Of a DNA stretch of 64,000 bases, positions 15,001 to 26,692 are shown piece by piece. The notes beneath the pieces are model-generated. The model was not told the DNA's origin. It saw only the letters and a list, made by a program, of their open reading frames with translations, and searched no databases. The stretch comes from Tachypleus tridentatus. Taxonomy: Eukaryota; Arthropoda; Merostomata; Xiphosura; Limulidae. The stretch is taken from assembly GCF_004210375.1 (NCBI RefSeq), contig NC_134825.1, positions 67,695,558-67,759,557 on the forward strand, given 5' to 3'. Every line of letters begins with the position of its first letter. Positions within the stretch are counted from its first letter, which is position 1. The position numbers were made by a program, and so were the translations under genes.

Positions 15001-18000
15001 TTTAAATTTCATTTTATTTATTGTAAACTGACCGATGAGAGATCTCGTTCAATGAGTATGTGACATTTAAATTTCATTTTATTTATTGTAAACTGACCGA
15101 TGAGAGATCTCGTTCAATGAGTATGTGACATTTAAATTTCATTTTATTTATTGTAAACTGACCGATGAGAGATCTCGTTCAATGAGTATGTGACATTTAA
15201 ATTTCATTTTATTTATTGTAAACTGACCGATGAGAGATCTCGTTCAATGAGTATGTGACATTTAAATTTCATTTTATTTATTGTAAACTGACCGATGAGA
15301 GATCTCGTTCAATGAGTATGTGACATTTAAATTTCATTTTATTTATTGTAAACTGACCGATGAGAGATCTCGTTCAATGAGTATGTGACATTTAAATTTC
15401 ATTTTATTTATTGTAAACTGACCGATGAGAGATCTCGTTCAATGAGTATGTGACATTTAAATTTCATTTTATTTATTGTAAACTGACCGATGAGAGATCT
15501 CGTTCAATGAGTATGTGACATTTAAATTTCATTTTATTTATTGTAAACTGACCGATGAGAGATCTCGTTCAATGAGTATGTGACATTTAAATTTCATTTT
15601 ATTTATTGTAAACTGACCGATGAGAGATCTCGTTCAATGAGTATGTGACATTTAAATTTCATTTTATTTATTGTAAACTGACCGATGAGAGATCTCGTTC
15701 AATGAGTATGTGACATTTAAATTTCATTTTATTTATTGTAAACTGACCGATGAGAGATCTCGTTCAATGAGTATGTGATATTTAAATTTCATTTTATTTA
15801 TTGTAAACTGACCGATGAGAGATCTCGTTCAATGAGTATGTGACATTTAAATTTCATTTTATTTATTGTAAACTGACCGATGAGAGATCTCGTTCAATGA
15901 GTATGTGATATTTAAATTTCATTTTATTTATTGTAAACTGACCGATGAGAGATCTCGTTCAATGAGTATGTGACATTTAAATTTCATTTTATTTATTGTA
16001 AACTGACCGATGAGAGATCTCGTTCAATGAGTATGTGACATTTAAATTTCATTTTATTTATTGTAAACTGACCGATGAGAGATCTCGTTCAATGAGTATG
16101 TGACATTTAAATTTCATTTTATTTATTGTAAACTGACCGATGAGAGATCTCGTTCAATGAGTATGTGACATTTAAATTTCATTTTATTTATTGTAAACTG
16201 ACCGATGAGAGATCTCGTTCAATGAGTATGTGACATTTAAATTTCATTTTATTTATTGTAAACTGACCGATGAGAGATCTCGTTCAATGAGTATGTGATA
16301 TTTAAATTTCATTTTATTTATTGTAAACTGACCGATGAGAGATCTCGTTCAATGAGTATGTGACATTTAAATTTCATTTTATTTATTGTAAACTGACCGA
16401 TGAGAGATCTCGTTCAATGAGTATGTGATATTTAAATTTCATTTTATTTATTGTAAACTGACCGATGAGAGATCTCGTTCAATGAGTATGTGACATTTAA
16501 ATTTCATTTTATTTATTGTAAACTGACCGATGAGAGATCTCGTTCAATGAGTATGTGACATTTAAATTTCATTTTATTTATTGTAAACTGACCGATGAGA
16601 GATCTCGTTCAATGAGTATGTGATATTTAAATTTCATTTTATTTATTGTAAACTGACCGATGAGAGATCTCGTTCAATGAGTATGTGACATTTAAATTTC
16701 ATTTTATTTATTGTAAACTGACCGATGAGAGATCTCGTTCAATGAGTATGTGACATTTAAATTTCATTTTATTTATTGTAAACTGACCGATGAGAGATCT
16801 CGTTCAATGAGTATGTGACATTTAAATTTCATTTTATTTATTGTAAACTGACCGATGAGAGATCTCGTTCAATGAGTATGTGACATTTAAATTTCATTTT
16901 ATTTATTGTAAACTGACCGATGAGAGATCTCGTTCAATGAGTATGTGACATTTAAATTTCATTTTATTTATTGTAAACTGACCGATGAGAGATCTCGTTC
17001 AATGAGTATGTGACATTTAAATTTCATTTTATTTATTGTAAACTGACCGATGAGAGATCTCGTTCAATGAGTATGTGACATTTAAATTTCATTTTATTTA
17101 TTGTAAACTGACCGATGAGAGATCTCGTTCAATGAGTATGTGATATTTAAATTTCATTTTATTTATTGTAAACTGACCGATGAGAGATCTCGTTCAATGA
17201 GTATGTGACATTTAAATTTCATTTTATTTATTGTAAACTGACCGATGAGAGATCTCGTTCAATGAGTATGTGACATTTAAATTTCATTTTATTTATTGTA
17301 AACTGACCGATGAGAGATCTCGTTCAATGAGTATGTGAGATCTCGTTCAATGAGTATGTGACATTTAAATTTCATTTTATTTATTGTAAACTGACCGATG
17401 AGAGATCTCGTTCAATGAGTATGTGACATTTAAATTTCATTTTATTTATTGTAAACTGACCGATGAGAGATCTCGTTCAATGAGTATGTGACATTTAAAT
17501 TTCATTTTATTTATTGTAAACTGACCGATGAGAGATCTCGTTCAATGAGTATGTGACATTTAAATTTCATTTTATTTATTGTAAACTGACCGATGAGAGA
17601 TCTCGTTCAATGAGTATGTGACATTTAAATTTCATTTTATTTATTGTAAACTGACCGATGAGAGATCTCGTTCAATGAGTATGTGACATTTAAATTTCAT
17701 TTTATTTATTGTAAACTGACCGATGAGAGATCTCGTTCAATGAGTATGTGATATTTAAATTTCGTTTTATTTATTGTAAACTGACTGATGAGAGATCTCG
17801 TTCAATGAGTATGTGACATTTAAATTTCATTTTATTTATTGTAAACTGACCGATGAGAGATCTCGTTCAATGAGTATGTGACATTTAAATTTCATTTTAT
17901 TTATTGTAAACTGACCGATGAGAGATCTCGTTCAATGAGTATGTGATATTTAAATTTCATTTTATTTATTGTAAACTGACCGATGAGAGATCTCGTTCAA

Positions 18001-18165
18001 TGAGTATGTGATATTTAAATTTCATTTTATTTATTGTAAACTGACCGATGAGAGATCTCGTTCAATGAGTATGTGACATTTAAATTTCATTTTATTTATT
18101 GTAAACTGACCGATGAGAGATCTCGTTCAATGAGTATGTGACATTTAAATTTCATTTTATTTATT
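1..18165. repeat. 65-bp satellite DNA array, about 279 head-to-tail copies
   Basis: The same 65-bp monomer repeats head to tail from base 1 to the edge of the scaffold gap: 266 units in perfect register (1-17290), one 88-bp unit (17291-17378), 12 more units (17379-18158) and 7 bases of the next. The monomer is about 29% GC. It contains the palindrome GAGATCTC (positions 24-31) and an AT-rich stretch with TTTAAATTT. Units are nearly identical. The only common difference is C or T at monomer position 49, with T in roughly a third of units and no fixed period. Rare variants are T at position 18 (units 30, 101, 123, 274) and G at position 61 (units 100, 273). No frame is open and no gene is seen. 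The array runs off the left edge, so its true size is unknown. Such homogeneity is typical of centromeric, pericentromeric or other heterochromatic satellites kept uniform by unequal exchange; the chromosomal position is an inference. Confidence 0.98.
17291..17378. repeat. Irregular 88-bp satellite unit with a 23-bp internal duplication
   Basis: This is the only unit in the array that is not 65 bp. Monomer positions 24-46 (starting GAGATCTCG, ending GAGTATGT) occur twice in a row, adding 23 bp and shifting the register of all following units. The join lies at a short GA/GAGA match, as expected from slippage or unequal exchange between misaligned units. Confidence 0.95.
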
Positions 18166-18665
18166 NNNNNNNNNNNNNNNNNNNNNNNNNNNNNNNNNNN
18201 NNNNNNNNNNNNNNNNNNNNNNNNNNNNNNNNNNNNNNNNNNNNNNNNNNNNNNNNNNNNNNNNNNNNNNNNNNNNNNNNNNNNNNNNNNNNNNNNNNNN
18301 NNNNNNNNNNNNNNNNNNNNNNNNNNNNNNNNNNNNNNNNNNNNNNNNNNNNNNNNNNNNNNNNNNNNNNNNNNNNNNNNNNNNNNNNNNNNNNNNNNNN
18401 NNNNNNNNNNNNNNNNNNNNNNNNNNNNNNNNNNNNNNNNNNNNNNNNNNNNNNNNNNNNNNNNNNNNNNNNNNNNNNNNNNNNNNNNNNNNNNNNNNNN
18501 NNNNNNNNNNNNNNNNNNNNNNNNNNNNNNNNNNNNNNNNNNNNNNNNNNNNNNNNNNNNNNNNNNNNNNNNNNNNNNNNNNNNNNNNNNNNNNNNNNNN
18601 NNNNNNNNNNNNNNNNNNNNNNNNNNNNNNNNNNNNNNNNNNNNNNNNNNNNNNNNNNNNNNNNN
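18166..18665. other. Scaffold gap of exactly 500 N
   Basis: A run of 500 unknown bases separates the satellite from unique sequence. The round number suggests a placeholder inserted at scaffolding rather than a measured distance, so the satellite may be much longer and the sequence to the right may not be adjacent to it. Apparent open frames crossing this gap are artefacts. Confidence 0.97.
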
Positions 18666-20034
18666 TTACCAGTGACAAAAGAATGAACAGAAACTACATT
18701 TAAGTAGTATTAGGTTTTGATATAATTATGAAAAATTGTTAGCTTGATTGATAGTTAATGTGGTTTTGTTATAAAAGATAATGTAAAATTATGTTTTATT
18801 ATTTTCTAGAAAAACTGTTTAATTAGTCTTGGTTGACATGGAGAAAATATTTCTTTCCAAATTGTAGTAGCGTTTAGGAGGTCATTTTTTTATGTAAATT
18901 TTCACATGCCATCATAATATGAATTATTGTTAGAATTATCACAATTAGATAAGTAATTTTTCTACAGACTTTTCACATGCCATCATAATATGAATCAGTT
19001 AATTACTGGGTACATGCTGGTACATAAGAACTCAATTACAAAATATGGTGACACAGATACATTTATTTAACCCATCACAAACAATTAATAAAGCATTGTA
19101 ACAATGTGTTTTCAACTGTTGTTGTACTGAGGTAATCTGAATAAAAGGTTTTTCAAACACTAAATGGCTCCTATTGTAAAAGGTCATCACAGTTTATGGA
19201 TCATCTAACTTTATAATATCTTAGGCAACAAAACTATTACGTACTTTTGAAAAGTGAGAGATTATGGCAAGCATTTTGTGACTTTTCAAGCACCACTAAG
19301 TTGGTCAAACTGTTGAACAAATAAATTCTGAATGAGAACAAATCTGAACTGTGTCATATTAGCTTCTCAGGTTTAAGTCAACATTACTGAGTATATTAAT
19401 TAGAAATTGAATAATCATTTAGTAAATTAGTTTTCCATAAATCTCCCAGCATCTTAATTATATTCTGTTTCTGTTTTGATAAATTCCAGCAAATTGAATT
19501 GTCTGAGCATTAATCTAGTGTTCATTTTGGTCACCCTTTCTAGCATATTGTTATTTTTGTATTATAAGTACAAAAATGAGGTAATTTAGACTGTAAACAT
19601 TTTCCAAGTAAGTATTAACTAAAATATTTTGTAAATTAACAAAAATACTGTTACTCTTCAACATAACCTTTTTGGGATACATCACAACCTGGGTTCCATT
19701 CACCAAACTCAGAGACCAGTGAGAATCCTCAAGTGAATTATTTTTCTTCTGTAATAATGTCTTCTCATGTAAGCCCATTCTGTATTTATACAGTTTACAT
19801 TATTGATTTTTTTTATATTGAAAAATGTTTCCTCTTTCTTTAGCAATAAAAAAAATATAACTAAAATTTTTGCAAACTAATGATTAATGTTAGGTTTTCC
19901 TTGTATTTTGATGTGAAAAAAATGTGTGTAATTCAGAAACCTTGTTTTTAAAATTGTTCATTTGAATACCAAACAACAAATATTTTGAACAAATAATTAT
20001 GCTCATCAATTCAGAGAATTAAGCATTTATTACC
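18666..20034. other. AT-rich non-coding sequence, no gene seen
   Basis: No coding signal is recognised. The one notable structure is a 26-bp direct repeat (starting TTTTCACATGCC) at 18899-18924 and again at 18970-18995, 71 bp apart. Confidence 0.6.
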
Positions 20035-20130
20035 TACTTGCAGTGTGTGGGTAAGCCAGTTTTATTACCCTTACTTGCAGTATGTGGGTAAGCCAGTTTT
20101 ATTACCCTACTTGCAGTGTGTGGGTGCCAG
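20035..20130. repeat. Short tandem repeat, about 2.6 copies of a 36-37-bp unit
   Basis: The unit starting TACTTGCAGTGTGTGGGTAA begins at 20035, 20072 and 20108. The second copy has A for G in TGTGTG and the third is truncated after TGGGTGCCAG. Copies are otherwise nearly identical, so the duplication is fairly recent. Confidence 0.9.
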
Positions 20131-20364
20131 TTTCAGTGTACCTTTATAATATTTCAAACACTTAAAAATTGATTATTGATATTTCTTGTAATTATTATGA
20201 AAAATGATTTCTAAACTAGGATATAGTATTCACTGAGGTGCCTTCATTCAAAAAAAAGAAAGAAAAGGTCATCTTTAATGAACAAATTTGTAACAAAAAC
20301 AACCCTCATGATTTTAATATCATGACAGTTTTCAAGACAGTTGTCAAATAATCTAGTGAAATAT

Positions 20365-20560
20365 TTAACCCTTTTGCTACTAGCTCACTATAATGTACAA
20401 AAGTTTGTCTATGCATTTGTACATGTTAAGTATTTCTGCTATAATTTTTGATGCACTATGTGTATCTTCACAAAATTTGGTAAGACCTTTAGTAAAGATT
20501 ACAAGTATTTAGTATACAGAAAATAAGTTTTTTTAATGAAATGTTTTACAAAAGACTTGT
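20365..20560 (+). repeat. Single copy of a TTAA-ended dispersed repeat
   Basis: The stretch opens with TTAACCCTTTTGCTACTAG and continues through AGTAAAGATTACAAG at 20491-20505. It aligns by eye with the left arm (35599 onward) and, reverse-complemented, the right arm (ending near 37062) of the inverted-repeat element in the AMPK beta gene. A TTAA target followed by CCCTTT is reminiscent of piggyBac-family ends. That family assignment is an inference, and the right boundary of this copy is approximate. Confidence 0.4.
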
Positions 20561-20939
20561 TTCTGAAAATAATCTTTCATTACTAATTTAAGTGCAAAGT
20601 GATTTCATGTCATGATTAAAATCTTAAATATTTGCATTATCAGTGTGATTACAACTTGTGTATTAAAATTTGTCATTATACACAATATAATAAGTATATA
20701 ACTTAGTATTATTAACCATATATAAATTACACATACATTAAATTCTACATTATGGTTTAGAAATCATGGTTTGAACTATGTGTAAAAGAAAATTACCCTT
20801 TAGTAACAACATAAATTAATGGGTATTCTTTATCAGTCCTCAGGCTTTTGTTTTCACATGTACACATAATTACTGCATAAGAAGTTTTCCAGTATTCAAG
20901 AAGTTCAGATTCTTACCAGTAAATATTTTAACTCATCAT

Positions 20940-23900
20940 TAAGCTTCTAGGATGTATCTCACCATAGCCAGTCTCATTCAAATCATACTCCTTTCTCTTC
21001 ATTACATTTTACATGACCCTAGAACTAGGTTGAGCATAAATTCTCATGTGGATTTTTGGTATTAGTATGCTGTTATTTAACTATTATTTCATGTACATGG
21101 CACTGTTACATGTTTAAAATTGTAGCTCCAGATTGTTCTGTTTACACTTTTAAAATTGTATATTTCATCCCTCTCACATTTATAGTTATTACTCAGCTGC
21201 CAGAGGTTCTTTTGTCTATCTAAGCTTTGGTTTGATTTTCTTGTTTGATCCAGTATTTTATACCCCTCTCACTTGGCAAAGTCTTCACTATAGAAGACTG
21301 ATGTTCAGTCATTTATCTTTCTAGAATACATCAATGCCTAGATGGCTTTGGCAATGGATGCATTCACACGAGTTACGTCTAATTGTGTATGTCATATTTC
21401 CATGCTATTAGCAGCCTGGTTGAATTGAACACTGGAGGGCATGGTGCAGACTGGTATGTGGACCTACCCCCAAAACTGAGTGCTGCTCTGTTATATTTAT
21501 TTTATACCCCTCTCATTTGGTATTCATCTACATATGTTTTCTATTCTGGCACTATATATAAGCACCTCATTTAGGCAATGTTATCATGTTTTTTGACAAA
21601 GCATTGCTAATTGGTTTGCTAATGTTTTGATCATTCAAAGATAATTTAAACATTAACCATGTTATCTAAATGAGTTTTGTAATAATAGTAATAATAATAA
21701 TTGAAAAAAAATTCTTTATTCCAATCGTAAAGCCAGTATGAATTATTGGATTATTATTTCCAGCATGGGGGCAAGCTGTGTCTATCCTCTCCCACCTCTG
21801 ATAGCTAGTGTTGCATAACAATGGAGAAAGATTCACTATAGCTTGAGACTGTCAGTGATCTTATTCATAGTGAGATGGAGATGTATATTTAGCCCAATGG
21901 TGTTCCTTTAATGTGTTCTTGTTGCAGTTGAGGACAATCATTGACATTCTGGTGAGATTTTAGGTTTTCTTTTTTCCTACACCTTCTTTTAGTCTGTTGG
22001 CTTTTCATTACCCATATGGGACAGTGGTGATTTTGTAGACTCATAATACTGTGATTCAGGGATTGATTCTCTATGGTGGATGGCTTAATGTTGTTTTGCT
22101 CTAACACTACTTCACCCGACAAAATGTTGTTCTAATCGATGGTAATCAGCAGTCTTTTTAAATGAAATATAAAAAAAAAAGGAGACCATTTTGAGATATA
22201 AACTACCTTTGATTGGTTTTTTTTGGTTTTGGTTGCTTTTGTACTTTTGTACTTGTACCTTAGTTGGTGTTGTCTGAAAGGTCTGGGAGTGAATTATTAT
22301 TTTCTCTCCATCCACAGATATTGTTTTTCATGCTGGGAGGTTTACTTCTCATTTACATGAGTGGACAGTTATTCCTTGTCTGACATAGTTGTTAGAACTT
22401 TATTTAGACTACGTTCACCAGGTGAAAGCATTTTCTGACTGTTAAATCATACCTCTACTCTTCAGATTTTGAGGGTTTTGAGGTGGAGTTAGTAGTTAAC
22501 TAGAATAAATCAGTGCTTTTAGACTTGTAGCCCTAAAATTCATCATTTTGTTTTATAACACTTTACTTTACTGAAAGACTTAGGATCACTAACTTTATTG
22601 ATAATGTGCTGCATTCATTGATGGTGCATGTTAGTTCAGTTGTCAGCTTCTACAATCATTCCTGTTGTCATTGGAGTCTAAAGTTTAATTGGCTCTTACA
22701 GAGGGTTATAGTTCCACCCCTATTCATGAATTTCGATTCCTGACATTAACCTCTTGGTACATTGATACCTAGAATAGATTTTGTTTATATTTAAGGGTTT
22801 TGCTGCTTGGTTGGATTGCTGTTATGACATTGGTGGATATTGTATGCCTGCATGGTCTGTGGGGCTTGGCACTGAGAATTTTTAGATGTGTGGTATCCTT
22901 AATCTTGGATCCAGAAATACTATAGGTCCTTAAATCAGGATTAGTCATTAAGTTCACATTTTCACTGTTGTTATCCACCTTACTTGTAGTATTTCTGTCT
23001 TTTGCAGATATTTGGCAAAGTTTGGTTGGTGTGAGGAGGTGTTGAGAGAGAGTTGTGGTAGCTCTTCCAAAGTTTTATTCCTGTTGGTATTTTGGCCTCA
23101 GAAGAGTGATGTTCAGTCATTTATCTTTCTAGAATACATCAATGCCTACAGGCTCTATAGAAATGAGGTGTTCCATAAGACCACCTAGAGGCTGAATGGA
23201 TGGTATTACTATACTGTGCTAGACTACCCCTCATGGACTGTCATGAGTAGAGCATGAAGGGATCCTTGGATTGAATAAATTGAGAACAGTTTGCTTTTAA
23301 AAAATTAGGAAACTTGGTTCACATTCTTGTGCTGTATCCAGAGCACCGTTCGTCAGGGTTCCCATTGAACATTACACCCCAGATTCTACTAGCGGAGCTG
23401 GATAGTTCTTATCATGCTCTCTCTGTGGTAGTAGACAAGTTTTTCTTCTAGAGTCAATTCCTCCATTCTTGGAGATGAGGACAAAGTTGGAAGACCCCTG
23501 CTCAAGCTCCTGGATGTTTTTTTTTCCCCAGATGTTGGTAGGAGTAGCACCAGCCTGTGTTGGAGCCTGCTTGTAATACCAATTCAGATTTGATGCTTGG
23601 CTATCTGATTAGGTTGAATGTGGCTCTTATTTTTGATTAATATTGGTTCAGTATATTGTTTGTGATAGAGGGTCATTTGTCTCCCTTGTATTTTCAAACC
23701 CAGTGTGGTCCTATCCTGAGCCTTGGTTGAGTACAGTTGTTTCACATTCTTCCCATAGTTTCAAAATCAAGTGAAATTTACCCTGCCCATCTGGTTGTGG
23801 ATTCTAGCTGTAAATGTGAATTTGTAAGTACGTTTTGGAAGTTAACATTTTCTTAAATCTAAAATATACTTCCAGTAATACTTATCTCCTTCCACACTGT

Positions 23901-24060
23901 CCCACCCTTTTTAAACAGTAAGAGCCAGCATGAGAGATTAGGATTGAATCTATCTCATATGTGATAACATTTTATGAATGAGGTGTTTATATACAGTACC
24001 AACATAGAGTGCATTGAAATAGATGGAAGGTGTAACAAGATAGATATTGCCGAGGACAGT
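20940..24060. repeat. Degenerate dispersed repeat region, class unknown
   Basis: This 3-kb stretch is less AT-rich than its surroundings, has scattered broken frames on both strands, and contains internally repeated phrases. A 48-bp segment (GAAGA, then TGATGTTCAGTCATT) is present at 21293-21340 and 23101-23148 with one mismatch, and TATACCCCTCTCA/T occurs near 21260 and 21505. It reads like decayed mobile-element DNA, but I recognise no protein domain or terminal structure and do not assign a family. The short frames in it look like chance or remnants. Confidence 0.4.
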
Positions 24061-25405
24061 TGAGCCCAGTGTTTAGATGTACAAAGGAAGAAACCATAAT
24101 AGCTATAAGTGTTATCAAATATACATATTTGATTTAAGAAAATATTAACTTTTAAAGTGAGAGGATGTGTTATATTTTAGACAGGTCACCTATTCAGTGA
24201 CTCTTATTAGCTCATAATTCAGTATTGACTGTGCTTCAGTAGACAGACTTTGTGACTCCAAATTTACAGTTTTTATTTTTTTCTCCCTTTCTGTGATTGT
24301 ATTATGTAGAGAAATCATTAATATCTTTTTATTGAATATCTGTCTTAAGTGTGTTAACATTGAAATTGTACAATCTGTAGATTGGGTGAGAAATTGGAGG
24401 CTGTTGATAGAGGTGATGGAAAAGGTGAAGGTTAAACTGTGACTAGGGTTTAAAAAGGGAAATTGAGCTTTTAGTATGTAAGGGATTCAGGGGTTGGTGA
24501 TGACTTTAGGGAGGTTGTAAATAGTAATAATAGGGCTAGTGATGATAGATTTAATTTTAAAGAGAAGACTGCTGAAGAACAGATATCAGCTTTTGTCTTG
24601 TATAAGCGAAGAACTTAAGGAGAGAAAGAGTAAAAAGGGCAGATAAAGATGGATATGAAAAATCTGAGGATGTTACTGTTATAGATTTTTTTTAGTAAAG
24701 CACATGAATAAGATAGTTTGTGGGGTTAAACAGGAAGAGAGAGATTGTGCTATTCAGGGACAAAGTTGGAGGATGTAACTGACAGAGCAAGAAATGCAGT
24801 AAAGGATGCTAGTAGTGATATGGTATTTATAATGTACATAGAGGCTACAGATGCAGAGTAGGATAGATCAGAGAAGCTGATTGTTAAGTACAAGGCATTA
24901 ATCAAGGCAGTATCAAGGATACTGCTAAGAAATAACTGTGGAGATGAAACTATAAGTAGGTCACTAAGACTGAATAATAGGGTTATGTTTATATGTAAGG
25001 AAGAGCAGGTTAGGTACTGGATTTGTAGGATCAATTCAATGGCAGAAGTATGTTTTTTTTGGAATGGATGACTTACATTTTAATATTGTGGGGGCTTTCA
25101 TGTTTGTAAGAGCTATTAACACAACTGTGAGAGCAACTTTAAACTAGGATTATACAGTGGAGAGGACCAGAATAATGAATTAAAAATATAATATAGTGAG
25201 GGGGAGCAGTGTGGGAACAAGGTATAAAGGTAGTTTCTAAAGGTAGTATGTTAAAGTGGTATTATTGTAATACCAGTAGATTGAGAAATAAATTAGCTGA
25301 TTTTGGAGCATTTGTTGGAAAATGTTTCAATATGACTGGAATAACTGAAACCAGCCTAAATGTAGACATTTATGAGGAAACAAATTTCTTTGAGATATAG
25401 TGTTA

Positions 25406-26692
25406 TATAAGGTCATCTCTTAAGTAATGTCCAATTTTAGGTTCAGAAAAAGGGGAAAGGATTTCAAATACTTAATGTTATTTAATCAATAACATATATT
25501 CCATTATTATTAATTACTTCCTGCCAACAATTCACAAGCTTCTGAATGCTACTTCTATAAAATTCTTGGGGTTTGGAGGAAAATAATGTAGAGAGGGTAG
25601 TTTTGACATCTTCATGTGTTCCAAGCTCTTTTCCATCAAGATAGTTCTGCAAACTTTGGAATAGATGATAATCAGATGGAGCAAGGTCTGGAGAATAAGG
25701 AAGACATGAAAGTTTTTCCCAGTCTAGCACTTCAGTCTTTACAGATGTGATCTTTGCTGTATGGGGACTTGGATTGTCCTGGTGTAACACAACACCTTTA
25801 CGATTGATCAGAGCAGGCCTCTTTTCTTTCAGTGCAACATTCAGATGCTCTAACTGTTGACAATAGAAGTTGTATTTGTTAAATTGAGTATTAGGAACTC
25901 AAAGTGGATTGCACCAACAATATCCCACCAAATGCTTAACAAGACCTTCCCTTTCCTTGGGTGGAGGCCCATTTTGAGTTGTGCTTCAGCCAGTTTACCT
26001 GCACTGAACCATTGTCTGTGGCACTTAACATTTTTATAAGATATCCATTTTAATTTCCAGTCACTAACCTGTCCAAAAAAGGTGAGTTTCACCAGAGTGC
26101 AGAGAAGTGTAAATGTTTGCTCTTGCTCCAAGGTTGGCTTCTGTCAAATTATGGGGATCCATTTTCTAAGTTTTGACACCTTCCAAGCTGTTGAAGATGA
26201 TGGTGAACTGTTGAGGTGGGTTGAATTAAGCTTCTGTGCTACTTTTTCAACTGTTACAGCACAATATTCATCAAGTGCAACCAGTAGTAAGTCGTCATTA
26301 AACTGAACAGGACGACCTGAATGTGGCACATCACTTAAGCAGTAGTCACCTGATCTGAACTTCTGAAACCACCTTTGACATTTTCTTTCATTGAGAGACT
26401 CTGCACCATAAACACCTAAAATGTTTTGTGTTGTTTCTGTTGCACTGTTGCTTTTATAAAACTCATAAAGCATTATATGCCTAATGTGCTCCTCAGACAC
26501 ATCCATTTTCATAAGGGTTTATTTGATTAATGACCTGAAAAAGTGGAGTTGGGTTAATTTCTTTTATTTGTCTGAACATTTTTATACATGCCCTACTACA
26601 TATTTTAGTCATTAAAGCCTTCTACAAAGACAGAAATGATGATGTACTTTCTGTATTACATTTTCAGACATTACTTATGGGATGATCTTATA
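25406..26692 (-). mobile_element. Mariner-family DNA transposon, inactive
   Basis: The ends carry inverted repeats of about 25 bp (left 25408-25431, right 26667-26690; outer sequence TAAGGTCATC versus TAAGATCATC, inner AAGTAATGTC in both) flanked by TA on both sides. Mariner elements duplicate TA on insertion. At 1287 bp including TA it has the typical full length. It lies inside LINE-A, whose endonuclease frame continues on the far side, so it inserted after that LINE. Transposase remnants fill the - strand. Confidence 0.9.
25482..26512 (-). pseudogene. Mariner transposase pseudogene (DD34D type)
   Basis: Cut-and-paste transposase, read on the - strand in three frame pieces. The N-terminal piece (26512 down to about 26144) has the helix-turn-helix region typical of mariner (EHIRHIMLYEFYKSNSA, then WFQKFRSGDY and DVPHSGRP). 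The middle piece (about 26131-25850) contains WISYKNVKCHRQWFSAGK. The C-terminal piece (25790-25482) has the second and third catalytic aspartates, in HQDN and SPDLAPSDYHLF, with exactly 34 residues between them, which defines the DD34D mariner signature. Around the first catalytic site, where the family has TGDEKW, the bases read as TGN followed by a stop and a frame change, so the first aspartate is lost. With this and the frame breaks the enzyme cannot be made. The reading is certain as to family; no sub-family is assigned. Confidence 0.92.

Noticed and set aside
1-18165. CRISPR-like array
   Set aside because: The units are contiguous and identical with no unique spacers, and the window is eukaryotic. 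It is satellite DNA.
18138-18686. Open frames on both strands spanning the N gap
   Set aside because: They consist almost entirely of unknown bases; only about ten residues are real and they come from satellite or flanking DNA.
24750-25034. 94-codon open frame on the - strand, hydrophobic
   Set aside because: It is antisense to the LINE-A ORF1 remnant on the + strand; the composition reflects the opposite strand.
25857-26306. Two open frames on the + strand
   Set aside because: They are antisense shadows of the mariner transposase pseudogene on the - strand.
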